A stretch of DNA of 58,436 nucleotides from Nostoc commune NIES-4072 (GCF_003113895.1 NZ_BDUD01000001.1:3689600-3748035), one strand, 5' to 3'; shown: positions 46,963 through 55,886, counted from the stretch's first letter. Numbers and translations are program-made. Notes: generated by a model from the sequence alone, not told the origin.

Positions 46963-48534
46963 ATGAAAATTGATACACCAAAGGACGTAGATTCACCAGT
47001 TTTGATTCCAGAAGTAAAGAAAAAAAAGGGGAAACGTAATTGGCTCTCTTGGCTAATTGCTCTTTGCCTTTTGGGTGGAATTGGTTATGCCGTTTATTAC
47101 CAAGTAACGGTTGCTCCCCGTCAAGAAGCTAGACGTCGGGTGCTGACAAAACCTGTAGAAAGGCAGAGTTTAACAATCACAGTTTCAGCAAATGGAACGG
47201 TGAAGCCTGAGCGGTCAATCAACCTCAGCCCAAAAAATTCCGGTATCCTGAAAAGCCTGCTGGTGAAGGAAGGGGATATCGTCAAACAGGGACAGATTGT
47301 TGCTTACATGGATGATTCCAACTTGCGGGGGCAACTCACCTCTGCTCAAGGACAACTGGCCCAAGCCGAGGCGAATCTGCAAAAGGCGATCGCAGGTAAT
47401 CGCCCTCAAGATATTGGTCAAGCACAGGGAGCATTAGACGAAGCCGAAGCGAATCTACAAAAAGTACAAGCAGGTAATCGCTCTCAAGATATTGCTGCTT
47501 CACAAGCACAGTTACAAAACACTCAAGCGGCTCTAAGAAAAGCAGAAGATAATCTTGTCCGCAATCAACAACTTTACAATGCAGGCGGTATTTCCCTTCA
47601 GACTCTCAACCAAAGCCGTGCCGATCGCGACAGCGCCCAAGCTACTGTAAATGCAGCACAACAAGCACTGGCTCTGCAAAAAGCTGGGTCACGTCCAGAA
47701 GATATTGAGCAAGCCCAAGCTGTGGTGAAGCAAAGACAGCAAGCTTTGGCACTTCTAAAAGCCGGAACCCGCCAAGAAGATATTGACGCAGCTCGCGCCC
47801 AGGTAACATCTGCTCGCGGTTCGTTGCAAAACATCCAAGCCGAAATTAATGACACAATTATTCGCGCACCTTTTAATGGTGTGGTGACAAAGAAGTTTGC
47901 TGATCCCGGCGCTTTCGTGACACCTACAACTGCCAGTAGTGAAGTCGCTTCTTCTTCTTCTTCTTCAATCTTGTCTTTAGCTTCAACAAATGAAGTTGTT
48001 GCAAATTTAGCGGAAACAAATATTTCCAAAATCCGCCTTGGTCAAAAAGTCTCGATTAAAGCAGATGCCTACCCAGGAAAAACCTTTGAGGGTAAAGTCA
48101 GCCAAATTGCTGCCCAAGCAATAGTAGAGCAAAACGTCACCAGTTTTGAAGTGAGGGTATCACTTTCAGACCCTCAAAGGCTATTGCGATCTGGGATGAA
48201 TGCGGAAGTAGATTTTCAAGTCGGTCAAGTTGAAAATGTTCTAGTAGTGCCAACGGCCTCGGTGGTGCGACAAGAAAATGCCACAGGTGTGTTTGTGGCA
48301 GGAAAGAATAACAGACCTGTGTTTACTCCTATTGAAACTGGTGTCAGCGCGAATAACTTTACTGAAGTTAAGTCTGGATTGACAGGAGATGAAAGGGTAT
48401 TGCTCAGTTTCCCACCAGGAGCGCGTCCGCAATCAACACCAAGAGGAGGAGTTTTCCCTGGTCTAGGTGGTGGTGGAGGCGGAGGAAGAGGAGCCAGTGG
48501 CGGCGGAGGTCGTTCAGGCGGTGGTTCCCCTTAA
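46963..48534 (+). CDS. Membrane-fusion protein (HlyD/MacA/DevB type) of ABC efflux system
   Basis: A 523-residue periplasmic adaptor. One N-terminal membrane helix (WLSWLIALCLLGGIGYAVYY), then half of a lipoyl domain (GTVKPERSINLSPKNSGILKS). A long coiled-coil hairpin (about 125-290) is built on repeats ending AGNRPQDIGQAQ, AGNRSQDIAASQ, AGSRPEDIEQAQ and AGTRQEDIDAAR. The second lipoyl half (IIRAPFNGVVTKKFADPGAFV), beta-barrel and membrane-proximal parts follow. The C-terminus is an extreme Gly-rich tail (GLGGGGGGGRGASGGGGRSG). It bridges the permease to TolC. It is first in a locus with permease, ATPase and TolC, comparable to DevBCA plus HgdD. Confidence 0.93.
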   Translation: MKIDTPKDVDSPVLIPEVKKKKGKRNWLSWLIALCLLGGIGYAVYYQVTVAPRQEARRRVLTKPVERQSLTITVSANGTVKPERSINLSPKNSGILKSLLVKEGDIVKQGQIVAYMDDSNLRGQLTSAQGQLAQAEANLQKAIAGNRPQDIGQAQGALDEAEANLQKVQAGNRSQDIAASQAQLQNTQAALRKAEDNLVRNQQLYNAGGISLQTLNQSRADRDSAQATVNAAQQALALQKAGSRPEDIEQAQAVVKQRQQALALLKAGTRQEDIDAARAQVTSARGSLQNIQAEINDTIIRAPFNGVVTKKFADPGAFVTPTTASSEVASSSSSSILSLASTNEVVANLAETNISKIRLGQKVSIKADAYPGKTFEGKVSQIAAQAIVEQNVTSFEVRVSLSDPQRLLRSGMNAEVDFQVGQVENVLVVPTASVVRQENATGVFVAGKNNRPVFTPIETGVSANNFTEVKSGLTGDERVLLSFPPGARPQSTPRGGVFPGLGGGGGGGRGASGGGGRSGGGSP

Positions 48535-48989
48535 AGTAAGTTTTAAATCAATACGGTTTAGTTAAAAAGAGGCAAGGGAGCAGGGGGAATGGAACTGAAA
48601 GGGGAGTAAAAAGGCTCAACTGTCGAGTAAAAAGGCTCAACTGTCGAGTAAAAAGGCTCAACTGTCGAGTAAAAAGGCTCAACTGTCGAGTAAAAAGGCT
48701 CAACTGTCGAGTAAAAAGGCTCAACTGCCGAGCAAAAAGGCTCAACTGTCGAGTAAAAAGGCTCAACTGTCGAGTAAAAAGGCTCAACTGTCGAGTAAAA
48801 AGGCTCAACTGCCGAGTAAAAAGGTTCAACTGTCGAGTAAAAAGGCTCAACTGCCAAGTAAAAAGGTAAAAAGGCTCAACTTTTTTAACGTAGACGCGAA
48901 GCGGCTTGCCGCAGGCTACCGCCAAGGACGCAAAAGAAGAGAAGAAAGAAATGCTGAACTGAATTATATTGAGTTTTAAATAAAACATT
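48535..48989. repeat. Intergenic 21-bp minisatellite between adaptor and permease genes
   Basis: From about 48606 to 48880 a 21-bp unit (AAAAAGGCTCAACTGTCGAGT) repeats about 12 times in register, with a partial thirteenth. Several copies have point changes (TGCCGAG, GGTTCAAC). Because 21 is divisible by three, one plus-strand frame and two minus-strand frames stay open, producing artefact proteins. Upstream is a lone copy of an ATACGGTTTAGTTAA element end at about 48550. Downstream (about 48890-48925) is a GACGCGAAGCGGCTTGCCGC dispersed repeat. It splits the efflux operon. Confidence 0.9.
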
Positions 48990-50270
48990 ATGTTTAAGAT
49001 ATTTAAGGGCTTTTACAAAACTAAGAATACTCGCACAGTACCGTTGCTGGAAATCTTGACAATGGCGGCAGAGACTCTGTGGAGTAACAAATTACGCACA
49101 GGTCTAACTATGTTGGGCGTAATTATTGGGATTTCTTCAGTCATTGCCATTACTTCTGTCGGTCAGGGAGTGCAAAAGGGTGTTGAGCAACAGATACAAG
49201 CATTGGGTACAGATGTCATCCAAATTTTGGCGGGTGCAGCAAGAAGTGGGAATGTCCGACAAGGAGTAGGTTCTAGCAGCACGTTGACTTGGGAAGATGC
49301 AAAAGCGATCGCTACACAAGCACCATCAGCACAGATGGTTTCTGCCTATCTCCAACGCAGCGCTCAAGTTGTATATGCAGGACAGAACACCTCAACAACC
49401 ATTTATGGCACAGATTTGAACTACCCAGAAATTAGAAATACTCACCCCCAGCAAGGAAGATATTTTACTCAAGAAGAATTAGATACTGCGGCACAGGTAG
49501 CTATTCTTGGCCCTACAGTTCAAAAAACACTGTTTGCACAGGGTGTAAATCCTATCGGCGAGAGAATTCGCATTCAGGGAGAGGCTTATGAAGTAATTGG
49601 GGTAATGGAACCTAAAGGTTCTCAGGGGCCGATGGATCGAGATGACCAGGTTTTCATTCCTCTAACTACTATGTCGAAGAGACTGGTTGGAAACAATGCC
49701 CTTGTAGGCGTTTCTGTAAATGGAATTTTAGTTAAAGGCGCTAATCAGGAACAGTTAGAAGCCGCTCAGTTTCAAGTCACCAATCTTTTACGGCTGCGTC
49801 ACAACATCTATCCGCCGCAAGCTGATGATTTTCGACTGACCAATCAAGCTGATATTGTTAGTACCTTCACTAGTATTGTGGGTTTATTTACAGTAATGGT
49901 AGTAGCGATCGCTGGAATTTCGTTAGTGGTTGGTGGAATCGGTATTGCCAACATTATGCTGGTTTCCGTGGTTGAGCGGACGCGGGAAATCGGGATTCGC
50001 AAAGCCGTAGGAGCCACCAATTCTGCAATACTTAATCAATTTTTAACCGAAGCGATCGTGATTTCCATTGTTGGTGGATGTATTGGCATGGTAACTGGTA
50101 TTTTATTAGCCTTTATAGCTGCAAACACTTTTAAATTTCCCTTTGTAATTTCTTTATTGTCGATTATTGCTGGCTTTGGACTCTCATTGAGCGTTGGCTT
50201 AGTGGCTGGCGTAATTCCAGCCCGGAATGCATCTAAATTAGATCCAATTACTGCTTTAAGAAGCGACTAA
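48990..50270 (+). CDS. ABC transporter permease, MacB/DevC (FtsX-like)
   Basis: A 426-residue permease with the MacB topology: one N-terminal membrane helix (RTGLTMLGVIIGISSVIAITS), a large periplasmic MacB_PCD domain (about 55-280), then three C-terminal helices. The FtsX-like core is IAGISLVVGGIGIANIMLVSVVERTREIGIRKAVGA, and the last motif is VAGVIPARNASKLDPITALRS. No fused ATPase, so it uses the separate ATPase at 50791. It works with the adaptor upstream and TolC downstream to export a substrate that cannot be named from sequence (glycolipids in DevBCA, other compounds in MacAB). ATG at 48990. Confidence 0.94.
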   Translation: MFKIFKGFYKTKNTRTVPLLEILTMAAETLWSNKLRTGLTMLGVIIGISSVIAITSVGQGVQKGVEQQIQALGTDVIQILAGAARSGNVRQGVGSSSTLTWEDAKAIATQAPSAQMVSAYLQRSAQVVYAGQNTSTTIYGTDLNYPEIRNTHPQQGRYFTQEELDTAAQVAILGPTVQKTLFAQGVNPIGERIRIQGEAYEVIGVMEPKGSQGPMDRDDQVFIPLTTMSKRLVGNNALVGVSVNGILVKGANQEQLEAAQFQVTNLLRLRHNIYPPQADDFRLTNQADIVSTFTSIVGLFTVMVVAIAGISLVVGGIGIANIMLVSVVERTREIGIRKAVGATNSAILNQFLTEAIVISIVGGCIGMVTGILLAFIAANTFKFPFVISLLSIIAGFGLSLSVGLVAGVIPARNASKLDPITALRSD

Positions 50271-50346
50271 GTTTAAGAGTGCTGAGTGCTGAGTGCCTAG
50301 TTATAAGTTATTTAGTTGTTAATTTTCAATTTGAGTGGTCAGTAGA

Positions 50347-50745
50347 ATGAGTAAAGTTGAGCGTTTTGAAGATTTGATTGCTTGGCAAAAAGCAAGAATT
50401 CTAACTAAAGATATTTATCAGGTTACTCAGCAGGGCGCCTTTGCTAGAGATTTTGGATTATCGGGACAAATACAAAGGGCAGCAGTGTCTATCATGTCTA
50501 ACATTGCTGAGGGTTTTGAAAGAAGTTATTTAGGAGAATTTCATCAGTTTCTTTCCATAGCCAAGTCATCTTGTGCAGAACTGCGTTCTCAACTTTATAT
50601 AGCCTTGGATGTTGGTTACCTCGATAAAGTCAAATTCAACCAACTTTTAAATCAAGCAGAATAAGTAGGCAAAATTATTGGTGGTCTTCGCATCTCAGTT
50701 AGTAAACAAAAACATCAAACAAACTCAGCCTCCACTACTAAATAA
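50347..50745 (+). pseudogene. Four-helix-bundle (23S rRNA intervening-sequence-type) protein with premature stop
   Basis: The frame from ATG 50347 reads [69 protein letters not shown], which is the four-helix-bundle family first seen in 23S rRNA intervening sequences. It stops at TAA 50662-50664 after NQAE. In the same frame the next codons read VGKIIGGLRISVSKQK up to a TAA at 50743-50745, and that is the usual C-terminal end of the family. So a single codon (probably GAA to TAA) truncates the last helix. It sits inside the efflux locus, between permease and ATPase. Confidence 0.75.
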
Positions 50746-50790
50746 ACTTTTACTACTCACTACTTAGCACTCACTACTCAGCACTCACTT

Positions 50791-51462
50791 ATGCCAACAA
50801 TGATCTGGATGGAATCTATTACTAAAACTTACCACTTGGGAGAAGTTAGTGTTCCAATACTTAAGGGAATTGAACTCTCTATTGAAGAAGGTGAATACGT
50901 CTCAATTATGGGTGCGTCAGGTTCAGGGAAATCCACACTCATGAATATTTTGGGATGTTTGGATCGTCCGACAACTGGAGACTATATTTTTGAAGGCAGA
51001 AACCTGACGACTTTTGATGATGATGAATTAGCCTATATTCGTAACCAAAGGATTGGTTTTGTTTTCCAACAATTTAATTTATTGGCGCGGGCAACAGCGC
51101 TAGAAAATGTTATGTTACCAATGGTTTACGCTAACTTGCCTAAGCCAAAACGCCGTCAAAGGGCATTAGATGCCTTAGAAAAGGTAGGACTAGGGGGACG
51201 CATATCTAACCGTCCAAGTCAACTATCTGGGGGACAACAACAACGAGTAGCGATCGCTCGTGCTTTGGTCAACCGACCTGCATTAGTTTTGGCAGATGAG
51301 CCAACAGGAGCTTTAGATACTGAAACTTCTCATGAGGTAATGAGTTTGCTGACTGAACTTAATGACCAAGGCATCACGATTGTGATTGTCACTCATGAAC
51401 CAGATATCGCTGCTCAAACTAAAAGAATTATTCGAGTTCAGGATGGCTTGATTGTAGGCTAA
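50791..51462 (+). CDS. ABC transporter ATP-binding protein, MacB/DevA type
   Basis: A 223-residue ATPase for the permease at 48990. Walker [11 protein letters not shown]-loop [18 protein letters not shown], signature [16 protein letters not shown], Walker [18 protein letters not shown]-loop IVTHEPDIA. The start ATG at 50791 follows a run of CACTCAGCACTC repeat, so the ribosome-binding site is weak. It is preceded by the broken four-helix-bundle gene and followed, after 108 bp, by the TolC gene. The orphan ATPase at 1189-1953 is its close paralogue. Confidence 0.95.
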   Translation: MPTMIWMESITKTYHLGEVSVPILKGIELSIEEGEYVSIMGASGSGKSTLMNILGCLDRPTTGDYIFEGRNLTTFDDDELAYIRNQRIGFVFQQFNLLARATALENVMLPMVYANLPKPKRRQRALDALEKVGLGGRISNRPSQLSGGQQQRVAIARALVNRPALVLADEPTGALDTETSHEVMSLLTELNDQGITIVIVTHEPDIAAQTKRIIRVQDGLIVG

Positions 51463-51570
51463 TTTATTAATATCAGTTTTTTGAGGGGGAATTTAAAATT
51501 CCCGTAGATCAATTAAGATGAAAAGTTGTGATTATATCCTCAAAAACTAATTAATAACTACCATCTATTT

Positions 51571-52983
51571 ATGAATTTCAGTTTATTCTTCGTGCATTTT
51601 ACCTGGCTTACCGTAGCCATAGCTATTCTTTTTCCAAATGCAGCAAGTGCAGCAACTCCCCCAAAACCCCAGAATACCTCAAGCCCTGTAAAGGTTCCTA
51701 ATTACCTCAACCCCAGTCCCAATCCTTTACAATTTCCTACCAAACCGCAGGAAGTAAGGATTCGGGGAATTGTACCAATCAGTTTGGCACAAGCTTTGGA
51801 ACTAGCACGACGCAACAATCGAGATTTACAGGTAGCCCTATTACAGCTAGAACGCAGCCGCTCGGCACTACGCGAGTCTCAAGCTGCTTTGTTTCCTACT
51901 CTGGGAATTAACAGTAGTGTAACTAATAGGGGTAATGGTTTTAGTAATAATTCATCTCAAAGCAGCACCTCTTTTAGTGGTTCAGCCCAACTGAATTATG
52001 ACGTTTATACCTCCGGTAATCGACAAGCGACAATCCAAGCTGCCGAAGAACAACTACGTGCGGATCAATTGAATGTCGAAAATCAGTCTTTGACAATTAG
52101 TTTGAATACCACAACTCAATACTACAATTTGCAACAAGCAGATGAACAAGTAAGAATTAATCGAGCTGCTGTGGAAAATGCCCAAGCTAGTTTGCGGGAT
52201 ACTCTAGCCAGAGAACAGGCTGGAGTGGGTACGCGGTTTGATGTGTTGCAAGCTCAGGTAAATTTAGCAAACTCTCAACAAGAACTGACTAATGCTATCT
52301 CGCAGCAGCAAATTGCCCGTCGTCGGCTTGCCACGTTGTTAAGTTTGTCAGAGTCAGCTGATATTAGTGCCGCAGATCCTGTACAAATAGCCGGTCTTTG
52401 GCCCCAGACGGTAGAACAAAGTATTGTCCAAGCGTTTCAAAATCGCCCAGAATTGCAACAGCAATTAGCACAACGTAATCTTTCCGAGCAACAGCGACGA
52501 CAGGCACTTTCACAGCTAGGGCCGCAAATTAGTTTGGTAGGTAACTACAACCTGTCAGATCGGTTTAATGATGGCGTCAGCATTAGTGATGGCTATTCAT
52601 TGGGACTTAACGGAAATCTCACTTTATTTGATGCTGGAGCTGCAAGAGCAAGGGCGGCTCAGTCGAGAGCTGATATTGCTCTTGCAGAGACTCAATTTGG
52701 TAGCCAGCGCGACCTAATTCGCTTCGATGTAGAACAGTACTATTCTCAATTGCAATCCAATTTAAATAATGTGCAGACTTCTAGTGTGGCTTTAAATCAA
52801 GCTAGAGAAGCTCTAAATTTAGCAAGGCTGAGGTTTCAAGCTGGTGTAGGTACTCAAACAGAAGTGATTTCTGCTGAAAATGACCTGACAAGAGCAGAAG
52901 GTAATCGAGTCGCAGCTATTTTGGATTACAATCGCGCTCTAGCTAATTTGCAAAGATCGGTCACTTCCAGAGGTTTGCGCTAA
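51571..52983 (+). CDS. TolC-family outer-membrane efflux protein
   Basis: A 470-residue outer-membrane factor. A signal-like N-terminus (LFFVHFTWLTVAIAILFPNAASA) is followed by a Pro-rich stretch and two OEP repeats. The first has ALELARRNNRDLQVALLQLERSR, and the second VEQSIVQAFQNRPELQQQLAQ and LNLARLRFQAGVGTQTEVI. Long helices such as LNTTTQYYNLQQADEQVRIN form the periplasmic tunnel. It completes a tripartite export route with the adaptor, permease and ATPase upstream on the same strand. ATG at 51571. Compared with HgdD it is somewhat short but within the family range. Confidence 0.93.
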   Translation: MNFSLFFVHFTWLTVAIAILFPNAASAATPPKPQNTSSPVKVPNYLNPSPNPLQFPTKPQEVRIRGIVPISLAQALELARRNNRDLQVALLQLERSRSALRESQAALFPTLGINSSVTNRGNGFSNNSSQSSTSFSGSAQLNYDVYTSGNRQATIQAAEEQLRADQLNVENQSLTISLNTTTQYYNLQQADEQVRINRAAVENAQASLRDTLAREQAGVGTRFDVLQAQVNLANSQQELTNAISQQQIARRRLATLLSLSESADISAADPVQIAGLWPQTVEQSIVQAFQNRPELQQQLAQRNLSEQQRRQALSQLGPQISLVGNYNLSDRFNDGVSISDGYSLGLNGNLTLFDAGAARARAAQSRADIALAETQFGSQRDLIRFDVEQYYSQLQSNLNNVQTSSVALNQAREALNLARLRFQAGVGTQTEVISAENDLTRAEGNRVAAILDYNRALANLQRSVTSRGLR

Positions 52984-53056
52984 AGTCAAATCATTAAAGA
53001 AAAGTTTGCTTAGTACTAGAGTTGTTGCGAAATAAGCTAAATAACCCATGAAACCC

Positions 53057-53211
53057 AGTCATAGCACAATACGGTTCAGATAAGGTTTTTTAATGACACG
53101 CCCTAGATCCCAAAGACGCGATAAATCGCCGTCTTTACAATAATCAGTCCTTTGTAGAGACGGCGATTTATCGCGTCTCTTGCCTTAACCGAACCGTATT
53201 GAGTCATAGCA
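53057..53211. mobile_element. 135-bp MITE-like element with 10-bp target duplication
   Basis: The element (53067-53201) begins CAATACGGTTC and ends GAACCGTATTG, with about 19 bp of matching ends at two mismatches. Inside are perfect 21-bp inverted arms (53114-53134 and 53158-53178). The same ten bases, AGTCATAGCA, flank it directly at 53057-53066 and 53202-53211, which fits a target-site duplication. There is no reading frame, so a transposase would have to act in trans. Related single ends occur near 36-53 and 48550-48565, and an inner-arm relative at 29858-29877. Confidence 0.8.
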
Positions 53212-53427
53212 ACCATTTAAACCGAATATTTTGAAATGGTTAAAACGTTGACAGTATAAGGGTTTGAGCCACTTTAGGCGTTATTAAGCGACAATTCCAC
53301 TGCTTTGCCTAAAATCGTGGCGAATTGAGAGTTGAAATTTAAACGCAGAGGGGCGCAGAGGTACGCAGAGAAAAGGATGTAAACTACCCACTATCTTTGC
53401 GCCAAACAGCACGCATGATTGCAGCCT
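53212..53427. other. Intergenic region
   Basis: Sequence after the small element and before the convergent secreted-protein gene. It contains a GCAGAGGGGCGCAGAGGTACGCAGAG dispersed repeat piece near 53344-53370. No gene recognised. Confidence 0.45.
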
Positions 53428-54180
53428 TTACTTACACGTAGGAGCTGAAGCCGAGTTCACCTTTGTTAAATCGCCAGTGAATACTGCTGTGTATTGATAA
53501 GGTGATGAACCAGTGCAAGTCATGGAATTTGTATTAGCGCCACGAGGAGTCCACCATGACTTTGCCTGCACAGTCAAATTTGTGCCATTCCATGATAGAT
53601 TTTGCACAACAAAAGAGTTAGTATTTCCATTATCCGCCCTTTTGGCAGATAAAAATGTAGCATAGTTAACCTGACCATTGGCTGGATTAATTCGGGCTAT
53701 AACCGCAGCTTTTGGCCCGCCTCCGCTACCATAGCTAGACAACCAACGCCCAGTTGCAAAGCGGCGAAAATCACTACCAGTCTGACTACCAGTGGAGGAG
53801 TAAACACCATATAAAACATTCGCTCCATCCCAATACAATCCATAACCTGTACCATCGTCATTCGTTGTTTCGTAGTCAGTTCTACACCATGTTTTAATAC
53901 CACTATTAAAACGGATAGTTATAGGATTTTTGTTATTAGATGAGACCTGCTGATAACCAATATAAAAGGTCGTATTTCCTTTAATTACTCTGGGGCCATT
54001 TTTAGCTTTGATTGTCGCTTCACTATCATTGCAACTGAATGTTACACCATTACCGATAGATGAATTTACCATCTGGGCAAAAGCTGGAGGAGTTTTTTGT
54101 GTGATTGCTAAATCAGCTACTAATACTACAGATAAAGAGAAAACTGCCAAATGCTTCTGCAATTTTTGAGAATAAATCAT
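53428..54180 (-). CDS. Secreted hypothetical protein
   Basis: About 250 residues. The ATG at 54180 gives MIYSQKLQKHLAVFSLSVVL, VADLAITQ, a signal peptide ending near AFAQ. The mature part is strand-rich with many Gly, Asn, Ser and Thr, and tryptophans (YGLYWDGANVLYGVYSST, FRRFATGRWLSSYGSGGGPK, VVQNLSWNGTNLTVQAKSWW). Three mature Cys pairs are possible (TFSCND, TWCRTD, MTCTGS...PTCK). No known domain was recognised. It is probably a stable extracellular or periplasmic beta protein. The longer frame to 54216 adds 12 residues. Confidence 0.78.
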   Translation of the reverse strand: MIYSQKLQKHLAVFSLSVVLVADLAITQKTPPAFAQMVNSSIGNGVTFSCNDSEATIKAKNGPRVIKGNTTFYIGYQQVSSNNKNPITIRFNSGIKTWCRTDYETTNDDGTGYGLYWDGANVLYGVYSSTGSQTGSDFRRFATGRWLSSYGSGGGPKAAVIARINPANGQVNYATFLSAKRADNGNTNSFVVQNLSWNGTNLTVQAKSWWTPRGANTNSMTCTGSSPYQYTAVFTGDLTKVNSASAPTCK

Positions 54181-54475
54181 GGGAAAATTCTGCCGAGAAA
54201 TTGTAAGGAAAAACACCGTATTACTATAAGGTCTAATTAGAAATTAGACAAGCAAAGTTATTGAACATTGCAGATTGCAACATTTTAAAAATTACCAAAT
54301 CTGAGGCTATACTACAAAAATCATAAGATAATATGCATGGTATTGCATGATATTAACTGTATACAAACCTTACTTATTAAAGAGTATCAGCGAATAGAAT
54401 AAATTACGAGCGCAGTAGTTAACAACAAATGCTTTTAATGAACAATTAGTGTTTGCTCATCCTCCATATTCCCTA

Positions 54476-54670
54476 CTATAAGCTTACCTCGCCTCTGTTT
54501 TCTGCCTTGCGCCTGGGGGTACTAGGCGGTTTGAACATTTTCATCTCATCAATTTTAGTTTTGGAAGAGTCAATTATAGCTAGAGCGATGTTATAAGCAT
54601 CAAGCATAGTGCGTAACTGCTCAATTGATTTAGTCAGATTTTGCAAATCGCAATTAGCGCCAAAATCCAT
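54476..54670 (-). CDS. Small hypothetical protein
   Basis: About 64 residues from the ATG at 54670: MDFGANCDLQNLTKSIEQLR then MLDAYNIALAIIDSSKTKIDEMK, a helical hairpin or coiled-coil type, followed by a tail (PPSTPRRKAENRGEV) that appears to come from a repeat. The first 45 residues look protein-like and I have a vague recollection of similar short Nostoc proteins. The C-terminal part may be a replaced end. No function known. The gene could equally be a decayed fragment. Confidence 0.45.
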   Translation of the reverse strand: MDFGANCDLQNLTKSIEQLRTMLDAYNIALAIIDSSKTKIDEMKMFKPPSTPRRKAENRGEVSL

Positions 54671-54985
54671 GTTTGAATCTATTGCTTTGAGTCCAGCGAA
54701 TCTCAATTTAGCTTTTTATAAAATACGGGATGTACGTTTTGGACGGGACATAAATCTAATTCATTAGAGAGGTTTCTAGAGCTAGTTTGACTTAGTAAAG
54801 CTGTTTTCTGGTTCAGTAAAATTCGTGAATAATTTTATTTTTTATAAAAATACTACTTAAGTATAAGTAATTTCTTTTAATTGCGATATTGCACCTGGTT
54901 TTTTGTAAGATTGCTTTAATGTTAGTGATGAATATCGTGATGTTGTTGAAGAAGGCAGAAGGCAGAGGGCAGAGGGCAGAAGGTT
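54671..54985. other. Intergenic region with GGCAGAGGGCAG repeats
   Basis: AT-rich sequence with a lone 21-bp relative of the 55141 minisatellite at 54927-54947 and imperfect GAAGGCAGAGGGCAG repeats at 54948-54982. No gene found. Confidence 0.5.
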
Positions 54986-55046
54986 CAATTTAGAAGGGGA
55001 TTCAAACCCCTCCTAAATTGAGGCCACCAAATTGAAAATTTGGTGG
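54986..55046. repeat. Pair of adjacent hairpins
   Basis: First hairpin 54986-55020: CAATTTAGAAGGGG pairs with CCCCTCCTAAATTG. Second hairpin 55024-55046: CCACCAAATT pairs with AATTTGGTGG around three bases. Together they could form a compact structured RNA or a dispersed repeat. Confidence 0.6.
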
Positions 55047-55140
55047 GGGTCTTAAACCCTTGTTCCCTTCGGTCACGAGCAGAGGACACGAGTCAGAATT
55101 CCCTTCTGCCTTCTGCCTCCTGCCCTCTGCCTTTCCCGAT

Positions 55141-55245
55141 AATAAATATCGTGATGTTGATGATAAATATCGTGATGTTGATAATAAATATCGTGATGTT
55201 GATGATAAATATCACGATGTTGATGATGAATGTTGCGATATTCAT
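55141..55245. repeat. 21-bp minisatellite, five units
   Basis: Five consecutive 21-bp units of the type RATAAATATCGTGATGTTGAT (55141, 55162, 55183, 55204, 55225), the last two diverged. One more lone unit is at 54927. The units keep two plus-strand frames open (reading IVMLMIN or DKYRDVD), which are artefacts. Confidence 0.85.
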
Positions 55246-55599
55246 CGCCAACTTAGCAGAGTGCTTAGATTTGCACTCATGAGCAGAAATATGAGAAAAA
55301 TGGGCGTGACTCGCATATAGAAAAGCAAGAAAAATGGTTTCAATTCTTGCCCACGCCCAAAATTTAGTTTATATCAAGTCCGGTTAATCACTTATGATTA
55401 CCCCATTTGTGCAAAAATCAGAAAAGCCTCTTTCCCCCTGCTCTCTGTCCCTTTGCAGTCTTAATAATAAGTCTTTAGCCGGACACGATATTACAGCTTA
55501 CTATCGCTAAAGCATAGCTGTCTACCAACAAGAAAATCTTGAAGCTATGTTGGGATTCTTCTTGCTGTCCTTTATTTCTTATGTTTTAACCTATTGGGC
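55246..55599. other. Intergenic region with a long hairpin
   Basis: TGGGCGTG near 55299 and CACGCCCA near 55353 pair, with an inner GCAAGAA/TTCTTGC stem; the whole spans about 62 bases and may be a terminator or structured RNA. Otherwise no gene was recognised. Confidence 0.5.
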
Positions 55600-55713
55600 T
55601 TATTTATCCTGTGCGATGGCATCTACAAATTTACCGCATTGAGGACAAGTAGCAGAAATTGCATTCCACGCTATATTTCCATAATTAGTGCTGTTACTTC
55701 TTTTACAACACAT
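55600..55713 (-). CDS. Possible 37-residue zinc-ribbon-like peptide
   Basis: A minus-strand frame from ATG 55713 to TAA 55600 reads MCCKRSNSTNYGNIAWNAIS, then ATCPQCGKFVDAIAQDK. It has a CC pair and a CPQCG knuckle, which together could hold one zinc. The frame stays open about ten codons further upstream (reading LSAKFLRRS). It may be a genuine small protein or the end of a decayed longer zinc-ribbon gene. No clear Shine-Dalgarno sequence. Confidence 0.35.
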   Translation of the reverse strand: MCCKRSNSTNYGNIAWNAISATCPQCGKFVDAIAQDK

Positions 55714-55807
55714 TGAACGCCTGAGAAACTTAGCACTTAGTTAAGGAATTGACATTCAAATTTCCAGTGCAAGATATAGGACTAGTATTTGATTTATGAA
55801 AAGATAC

Positions 55808-55886
55808 GTAGGGTGTGTTAGCGACAGCGTAACGCACCATCATCAAGGGTTTGGTGCGTTACGAACTGCGTTCTAACACACCCTAC
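55808..55886. repeat. 79-bp palindromic repeat GTAGGGTGTGTTAG
   Basis: The arms GTAGGGTGTGTTAG...GCGTAACGCACC and GGTGCGTTACG...CTAACACACCCTAC form a long imperfect hairpin with a loop of about 11 bases. This is a familiar cyanobacterial dispersed palindrome. It lies downstream of the DUF2358 gene. Confidence 0.75.

Noticed and set aside
48548..48988. Open frames of 146 and 99 codons on the minus strand with LFTRQLS or VEPFYST repeats
   Set aside because: They are translations of the 21-bp minisatellite; the period divisible by three keeps frames open. No other coding signs.
55040..55320. Two overlapping plus-strand frames with INIVMLM or DKYRDVD repeats
   Set aside because: They translate the five-unit 21-bp array and its flanking repeats.
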